From Galerina marginata (taxonomy: Eukaryota; Basidiomycota; Agaricomycetes; Agaricales; Galerinaceae), in assembly GCA_023014335.1 (NCBI GenBank), contig JAECYW010000028.1:62001-126000 (forward strand): a stretch of 64,000 nt of DNA. Direction: 5' to 3'. The translations under genes were made by a program, and so were the position numbers. Numbering within the stretch: the stretch's first letter is position 1; every line of letters begins with the position of its first letter. Positions 56,701 to 64,000 of this stretch are shown here, in pieces. The notes beneath the pieces were generated by a model. It made no database searches. It was not told the DNA's origin and saw only the letters and a list, made by a program, of their open reading frames with translations.

Positions 56701-59700
56701 CCTAAGTTTGATAATATTTCTAAAAGATTAATGGAAGTTGATGTTGGAGTTCTTACTAATTTAATCAAAAGAATGGAAGAAGGTGAAAGAGTAAAACCTG
56801 AAACTGATGAGGAAAAACTTTGCTTTCAGTTAATTAAAGACTTGGATCATGTTGGTGGATCAGTTAAAGGCTCAACTACAACCAAAAAATATATGCGCAA
56901 TGAAATTTGGTCTTTGATTTCATATTTAGGTGCACCTTCATGGTTTATTACATTTTCTCCAGCTGATAATAAACATCCAATAAGTTTATATTTTGCAGAT
57001 ACTCAGGAAAAATTTAGCCCATTATTAAGAAATGAAAATGAGCGCTTTAGATTAATAGCTCATAATCCTGTAGCTGGTGCTAGATTTTTTCATTTTATGT
57101 GTGAAATGTTTATTAAACATGTTCTTGGAGTTGGAGAAAATCATACTGGTCTTTATGGAAACACAAGTGCATACTATGGAACTGTTGAGCAACAAGGAAG
57201 GTTGACTTTACATATGCATATGTTACTTTGGTTAAAAGGTGCTTTATCTCCTCAGGAAATTAGAGATAAAATCATGGATCCAACCTCAGAATTTCAAAAG
57301 CAAATGGTTGAATATTTAGAAAGTGTTCATATAGGTGAATTTATGACTGGAACTCAGGAGGAAGTTGGTCAAAAAATCAATATTGAAAAAACTCAGAATA
57401 AAAATTATCAAGATCCAACTCAGACTTTACCTGATCCACCACCTTCAGTATGTATAAATAAAAACTGTGAAAATAAAGACTGTACTGAGTGTAAAAATCT
57501 TGAAACTTGGTGGCAAAAGTTCAGAAATACTACAGATGATTTGATATTTAAGTCTAATGTTCACACTTGTAGAGGTTTCAAGTCTGATGAAAAAACTCCA
57601 AAAAAAGATAGACCTGGCTGTATTAATAAACATGGAAATTGCAAAGCCAGATTTCCTAGAGATCTTTTTGAACAAACACAAGTTGATCCTAAAACTGGTG
57701 CTTTAAATGTTAAAAAAGGTGAACCTTGGATTAATACTTTTACTCCAACAATAACCTATCTTTTAAGATGTAATTCAGATGTAACTAGTTTGCTTTCTGG
57801 TACAGCAATTAAAGCCATTGTAGCTTATATTTCAGACTATGTAACTAAGCCTGGACTTAAAACTTATAGTATATTTGATACTATTAGAAGTGTTTTTAAT
57901 AGAAATACTGAGATGCTTGGTGGATCTTTAGAAAGAAAAGAAAAAGCAAGAAGATTAATTACACAGACTGTAAATTCTTTAACTGCTAAGATGGAAATTG
58001 GAGGTCCAATGGCTGCTTTGTATTTATTAGGAAATCCTAATCATTATACCAGTCATAAATTTATTCCTGTGTATTGGAAAAATTATGTAAGAGAAGTTCT
58101 TATGTCTTGGAAATCTGAAAAAGACTTGGAAGAAATTATTCCTGAGAAACTGGTAATTCAAAAAGATAAAGATGGCCATTATATAGGTTTTTCAGCAGTA
58201 CATGATTATATGTATAGACCTAAAATTTTTGAAGACAAAACATTATATGAATGGGTTCAAATGGCTACTAGAATTAAAGTTCCAAGTTTTAAAAAGCAAG
58301 ATAAAGCTGACTCTGAAGATGAATTAGATTTATTTAATCAAGAGTCTTTGGATCAAATTGTAAAACCAACTCAATCTAACAAGTCTAAAGTTATTATTGA
58401 AGAAGAAGATACTGCTGATGAACTTAATATTTATTCTGAGCACTCTGATGAAGAAGAATCCAGTTTTGATAAAGAATACTCAGATGAAAGCAATGAATCT
58501 GACTTAGAAATATCAGATCTAGACAAGCCAGATTCAAAGCTTCATTCATTTTTAAAAGAACATCCTCTTTATAAAACTCATAAGACTCAATTTGATGAAA
58601 GAAAAAAAAATACTATACCAAATTTTGTAGGAGGTTCACTTCCAAGATGTGATCGAGGTGATAGAGAATATTACTGTGCAACTATGCTTACTTTATTCAA
58701 ACCTTGGAGATCTGGAAAGGATTTAAAAAATACAGATTACAGCTGGGATGAAACTTTTAATTTATTTGAATTCACTGAACAGCAGAAACAGTATATGAAA
58801 CATTTTAATGTCAGATATGAATGTAATGATGCTAGAGATGATTATTCTGCTCAACTTAAAAAAGGAAATACAAACAGTGGCTTGTTTCCTCAATGGATGA
58901 ATTCTGAAATTCTTAATGAACTTGATGATGATGATAAGTTTCAAGGTGATGACTTTGGTGATGATGAACCTGATGATGATAGAGATTTTAATGCAAGTAA
59001 ATATAATACACTTGGAAGATTAGGCAAACTCAGATATCAAGAAATGGAAGATACAAGAATTGGTGTAACTGAAGCTGGATGGCTTGATGATTCACCTAAT
59101 GGACTTGAAAAAGTTTCTAAAATTCCAATTACTCCAAAAATATTACAAAAGGGTCCAAGCTGGAAAGTCAGTGTTGAAAATGAAAGAGAAAAAATCTTAA
59201 CTGAAAGAGGAAAAAATATTCCAGCCAAGTCAGGAAAAAATATAAATGATCCCAATGAAAATAATGTCCAACTTATTGATAGATCATACTTGAAGAAAAA
59301 CTTTAGAGCTAAATTAAAATCTGATAGAAAATTAATAGCTACTATTATTGAGAAATTTACTTTAAATACTGAACAAGAAAGAGCCTTTAGAATTGTAGCT
59401 AATCATTCAGTTGAATCTAAATCTGAACAACTTAGAATGTATCTTGGTGGTATGGGTGGAACTGGTAAATCTCAGGTCATTAAAGCATTGACAGAATTTT
59501 TTGAAGTTAAAAATGAATCACATAAAATAATTGTTCTTGGTCCAACTGGGTCTTCAGCTGCTTTACTTAAAGGTTCAACTTATCATTCATTTCTTGGTAT
59601 AAATCCTGGTGAAAACACAGCTAAAAAAATTGCTCAAGTTAAAGCTAAACTTGAAGGAGTTCATTATATATTTATTGATGAAGTATCAATGATGTCCTGT

Positions 59701-62037
59701 AATGATATATATAAAATTTCAGCTCAGCTGTCCAAAGCTTTAAATGCATTTGATCTTCCATTTGGTGGCATAAATATAATATTTGCAGGTGATTTTGCTC
59801 AATTACCCCCAGTTGGTGGTTCTTCATTATTTAGCCAAGCTGTAGGAACCCAATTACATTCAGGACTTAGTTTAAGTGGACAAGAAGCAGCTATTGGAAA
59901 AGCTTTATGGCATCAAGTTACTACAGTTGTAATTTTAAGACAAAATATGAGACAAAAAGAACAAACCTCTGAAGATGCTGCTTTAAGAACTGCACTTATT
60001 AATATGAGATATGGAAAATGTACACCTGAAGATATTATATTTTTGAGATCACTTCAAGCTGGAAAAAGACCTGGTCAGCCTAAAGTATCAGCTAAAGAAT
60101 TTAGAAATGTAGCTATAATTTGTGGCAGACATACACAAAAAGATGAAATAAATAATCTTGGGTGCCAAAGATTTGCAGATGAAACTGGTCAAAAATTAAC
60201 ACATTTTTATTCTATTGATAAATGGGGAAAAGAAAAAGATCCAGCTTCAAAGTCTAAGTGGGGCAAGTCTAAATCTGCAGCCAAATTAAAACACAAGTCT
60301 AATGAGATTAAATTTGATGATCAGCATGAAATATGGAAACTTAGACATGGTGCTACTGAAAATTTTGCTGGAAAATTATCTTTATGTCTTGGAATGCCAG
60401 TTATGATTAGAAATAATGATGCCACTGAATTATGTATAACTAAAGGCCAAGAAGGAATTGTAGTTGGCTGGCAAGCTGAAACTGGTCCACATGGAAAAAG
60501 AGTCCTTGATACATTATTTGTTAAACTTATAAAACCTGCAAAAACAATTCAAATTCCTGGATTGCCCAAAAATGTTGTACCTTTGATGAAAAATACCAAA
60601 ACAATTACTTGTATTTTTCCAAGTGATTTAAAAGAAAGTGTTGAACGTCAACAAGTCTGGGTTTTGCCTAATTTTGCAATGACTGATTATGCAAGTCAAG
60701 GAAAAACTAGACCTTATAATGTGGTGCATTTAAGTAGCTGCTATTCACATATGTCATATTATACTTGTTTATCTAGAAGTGCAAGTGCTGCAGGAACAAT
60801 AATTATGCAAGGCTTTGAACCAAGTATTATTACTAAAGGATGTTCAGGTTATCTTAGACAGGAATTCAGAGAACATGAAATTCTTGATGATATTACAAGA
60901 CTTAGATATGAAGACTCTTTACCTACCAATATTCAAGGGTATACTAGAAATACATTAATAAGACAATATCAACAGTGGAAAGGTGAAGATTATGTACCTG
61001 AAAAAGTTGATTCAGCTCTTAAATGGTCAGCTAGAGATCCAATGAATTTATTACCTATAATTACAGACAGTCCTTGGCAGATTATTGAATCTAAAAAGAA
61101 AAAAAATATAGCTAAGACAGCTCTTATTACTACATTTGTTCCTGCTAAAGGTAGTCAAGCTCTAAAAAGAAAACATAATGATACTGACTTGGAAAATAAT
61201 AAAAGAATCAAGAATGATACTATTACTTCAAATATTAGTGGGCCTATTGGATTGAAATGGGATAGTAAAAATTATAGTTGCTCATATGATAGCTTACTTG
61301 TGATTTTATATGATATTTGGAAAGAAAATCCAGATAAATGGACAGAAAACTTTGAGTCAATTAATGAAATTTATATGAAAAATTTAGCTAGTGGTTTTAA
61401 ACAAGTTTATGAAGGCAGCAAGTCTTTGGAAAATATTAGAAATGATTTAAGACAAGATTTAAATAGTATTAGCTCTGATAAATTTCCAATGGGCAAAAAT
61501 AATGCCAGTGTGGCTGAACTTGCATTTGAATTATTAAAATCCAATAATGAAAATGCAATTTCTCAAATTTTCTGTAATTATTGTGACTACACTAGAATAG
61601 AATATTCTGATCATCTTGAATATGTTTTTGATATAGAAAAGCACAAAGTGTCTTCAACTGAAAAATGGGGTAAAAAACTAAAAGGATCAACTTCTGAAAA
61701 ATGCAATAACTGTCTTCATAAGCTTAGCCATGAATTTCAGTATAAAGAAAGTCCAAAATTAGTAATATTAGAGTATCCATTTAGTAATATTGAAACAAGT
61801 CATAAAATTAAAATAAAAGGTGATAATCAGATGAATATTTTATCACTTAGAGGAATTGTTTATTATGGAGAAAATCATTTCTCATCTAGAATTATTTCCT
61901 TAGAAGGAAAGATTTGGTATCATGATGGAATTGAAACAGGAAAAAAATCAATAGAAGATGGATATTTGTTTTCAATGGATAGTAAAACTCTAAAAACTTA
62001 TCAAGAAAAGAATCTTGTACTTGCTGTTTATGCATAG
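53769..62037 (+). CDS. Helitron Rep-Pif1 helicase with USP-like domain
   Basis: Exon 1 (53769-54000) encodes a hydrophobic N-terminus (LTWLFLLWPLAILY, possibly a signal anchor). A GC-AG intron (GCAAGT...TTTTAG, 54001-54058) joins it in frame to 54059-62037, about 2,736 aa in total. Numbering from the ATG at 54079: seven 19-residue repeats (KSDNLKAVKTYQMSNPEKY) at ~346-474; zinc-like CSVCGKL and CKSCYKS; Helitron-like N domain; Rep HUH motif H1045-M-H1047; catalytic tyrosines Y1250 and Y1254 (YISDYVTK); acidic linker; Pif1-type SF1 helicase with Walker A LGGMGGTGKS 1789-1798, DE 1867-1868, GDFAQLPPVGG, YASQGKT and YTCLSRS; C-terminal USP-like peptidase with C2401 (NYSCSYDSL), zinc pairs C2499/C2502 and C2542/C2545, H2600 (YGENHFSSR). 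The Rep nicks and rejoins, the helicase unwinds for rolling-circle transposition. All signature residues are present. Codon use is strongly A/T-ending, unlike the GC-rich LINEs beside it. Confidence 0.88.
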
Positions 62038-62173
62038 ATAATTAATTATATTAATATAATGGGTGGGTGGTTGGGATAATAATACTTTATATATCTAAAT
62101 AATTAAATATGTACATTAAGCAGAAAAAAGGACGAATACATGCCATGCGAAGCAATGGCCCACTACACCAAGT

Positions 62174-64000
62174 AACTTGTTCATCACGCAACAACCACTC
62201 GTCCGATCTTATCGAAACTTGGTACACCGCTTCACCGCACACTATCGATCATGCCTCCCAAGCCTGGGGACGAGCGCCCGCAAAGCGCCTGCGATACGGG
62301 CCAGACAAGTCGAAACACCCCCCCGGTCTTTACTGCATCTCCTGCAGTTGGATCTTCTGGTTCTGCTGCACCTTCTGCAGCCAGAGCTCGCTATACCCCC
62401 GATGTCCCTGCCCAGGAACGTCGGGGACCTTCCAGGCCGTCCTCTAGGGCGTCCAGTTCAACGGTTCAGCCCTCTGCGCACGGACCACCCCCCTCTGATT
62501 CGGAGATGGCTGACTTTGAGCCCTCCTCAGACGATCAGGATGGCGATGAAGCAGTCACTGAAGGGAGTGTAACTGTGTCATCCATTGCTGTCACCATCGA
62601 GCGCGCCACCAAGGCTCTCCTTAGGGGGAGACCTAGTGTTGATGCTTCTCTTGCCGGGTCTCGACGACTCGCTTCCGGGGTTGTTGATTTTATCACAGCC
62701 CTCAACAATGCTGGGTGGATAGATGTTTCCACCGGCGCCCCCCATAGATTCGTCGGATTATCCGAAGCAATCCTCCCTTTCTTTCAGCTTCCCCGGGGAA
62801 TGGACGTCGACGACCAGACGATCCGTCACCCTGTTGCAGCTGGCTCATCCGCCCCAGCCCTCTTCCCTCCGGAGAGGTCTGGACCCCCCGACGTTCCCCC
62901 TCCTCCCGATAGGAAAGGCAAGGGGAACGCCGACCTTCCGAAAGGAGGTTGGAAACCAGTCCAACCGCAACCGCGGCCTGCAAAGGCCAAGGAGGTGGTT
63001 CCTTTTCAGAGGCCTCCCCCGCCGATTCCTCTACACTCCAAGCCCGGCAGGGCGTAGAAACCCGCTTGCGCGGGCTATGCAGCTGCCGCGGCTAAGCCTG
63101 CTGCTTCGGCGGCTGGTCCCTCCAAAAGGCCACTTACGCCTTCTGTCCCCCAGGGCAATCCCGCTCCTGCTAAGAAGCAGAAGAGGGAGACCCCTCTCTT
63201 CACATCGTCGGGTCCCTCGCGCAAGCAGGTTCTCGTTGACTTCGCCTTGCCCTCACCCCCCGCGGCTGAGGGCGATCGTCTTCTGGACATCATCACGAGG
63301 TCCTTATCCACCCATGGAGGCAGCGTCAAGGCTGAATCCGTCTCTCAGGCTTATCGAGGCTACTTGATTGCCACCTCCGGTGTTCCTCGCGAAAAGGATA
63401 TCGATATCATTCGCGGGTGCGTTCACGATTTCTTCCCAGATGATATCAGCGATAAAATCTGGGTTGGCCTCCCGGCCTTGAAGTCTTACCTTCGAGTGCT
63501 TGATGTCCCCACGTACCAGCCCAACCAGGCCGGTCCTACCCATCCAGATCATATAAGGCAGGCGATGTATAAGTCTGCCCTCACTGATCTCCTTCACCTC
63601 GACGGCCCCGTTAGGCTCGTCCGCAACACCAAGACCAGTACTACTAGTACTGCGTACTTCAACATCTGGGATTCCAAGACGGGATCTCGTGCCCGGGTGC
63701 TCATTGGGCGTTCTTTCATGCTCGGTCCGCACACCTTGATTATCAAGGAGTCCAACCGCAAGGCCGGCGTCCCCCAGTGTCAGCGCTGCTGGCGTTGGGG
63801 CCATGCCATCGCGGCGTGCAAGGCTTTGTCCTTGCGCTGCCCTATCTGTTCAGGTCCCCACCTGGAGGAACATCACCAAGACCATGCGGCTTGCTGCAAG
63901 GGCTCCACCAAGAGCAACCCGCCCATCCCTGCCACGCCAGCGGGTGAGCCGTGCCCACACCACCACCGCTGCTCCAACTGCAAGAAGGAGCACTCCGCCA
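62174..64000 (+). pseudogene. LINE ORF1 (Gag-like), one nonsense codon
   Basis: The ATG at 62251 follows a ~77-bp leader. The frame runs to the window end apart from a single TAG at 63055-63057 (...SKPGRA-stop-KPACAGY...), after which the same frame continues. Features in order: a disordered Pro/Ser/Ala-rich N-terminus, a basic segment AKKQKRE, a globular region (VLVDFALPS..., FFPDDISDKIWVGLPALKSYLRVL) with RRM-like pattern, and zinc knuckles CQRCWRWGHAIAAC and CPICSGPHLEEHHQDHAAC near the window edge. ORF1 proteins of Tad1-like LINEs bind the element RNA. The stop may be a true inactivating mutation. ORF2 lies beyond the window. Confidence 0.85.

Larger units (their letters stand above)
51526..62173 (+). 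mobile_element. Complete family A Helitron, 10.6 kb
   Basis: The left end TATGAGTCCTTTGAT forms a palindrome with ATCAAAGACTCAT. The right end carries GGACGAATA (imperfect inverse of the first nine bases), the hairpin GCCATGCGAAGCAATGGC and terminal ACCAAGT at 62173. Between are a ~2.2-kb non-coding leader with a large inverted repeat, the Rep-helicase gene (53769-62037) and a short 3' region. Termini match the small element at 26637-27249. Flanks are LINE sequence in opposite orientations, so the empty site cannot be rebuilt here. Confidence 0.88.

Overview
The window looks like a transposon graveyard from a basidiomycete fungus, most likely an Agaricomycete. The evidence is a KDZ-type transposase gene with CxC5/CxC6-like cysteine clusters and 55-60 nt introns, Tad1-like LINEs, Copia fragments and rolling-circle Helitrons. 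I see no clear host housekeeping gene, tRNA, rRNA or CRISPR array. The only long, apparently intact coding regions are transposon genes: the KDZ-type gene (21929-24073), a convergent GRF-zinc-finger gene (24381-26035) and a giant Helitron Rep-helicase (53769-62037).

The dominant signal is a family of short non-autonomous rolling-circle elements, called family B here. They are oriented 5'->3' from a left end that starts TACAAGTTCTT and holds a 10-bp-stem palindrome, to a right end containing the hairpin GCCATGCGCAGCAATGGC and finishing in CCAAGT. The first bases of the left end recur inverted just inside the right end (GTAAGAACTTGT), so the terminal inverted repeats are asymmetric. In every case where both flanks can be rejoined, insertion follows a T and leaves no target duplication. 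This is the Helitron2/Helentron architecture. Many copies carry two or more left ends in tandem, and the extreme case is seven apparently identical 724-bp units at 908-5975.

Layout: 1-9031 is a Copia mosaic on the minus strand, split by the 5.4-kb array element. 9032-14639 holds nested family B elements around an LTR-like remnant. 15317-26590 is a probable two-gene DNA transposon (KDZ-type plus GRF genes, candidate inverted termini) carrying a 5'-truncated LINE with a 15-bp target duplication, itself split by a family B dimer. 26637-32360 has a small family A Helitron, a MULE-like transposase fragment, a TA-flanked MITE and an hAT-like remnant. 32362-36492 is decayed AT-rich repeat. 36493-43960 has family B copies, a CACTG-ended MITE, a LINE fragment and anonymous GC-rich DNA. 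44772-51525 holds two LINE copies in opposite orientation, cut by family B elements and an hAT-like MITE. 51526-62173 is a complete 10.6-kb family A Helitron coding for a ~2,736-aa Rep-Pif1 protein with a C-terminal USP-like peptidase domain. 62174-64000 is the ORF1 of another LINE, running off the window.

The family A Helitron shares terminal architecture and an internal sequence block with family B, so it, or a closer relative elsewhere, is the obvious candidate for mobilising family B. That link is inferred, not shown.
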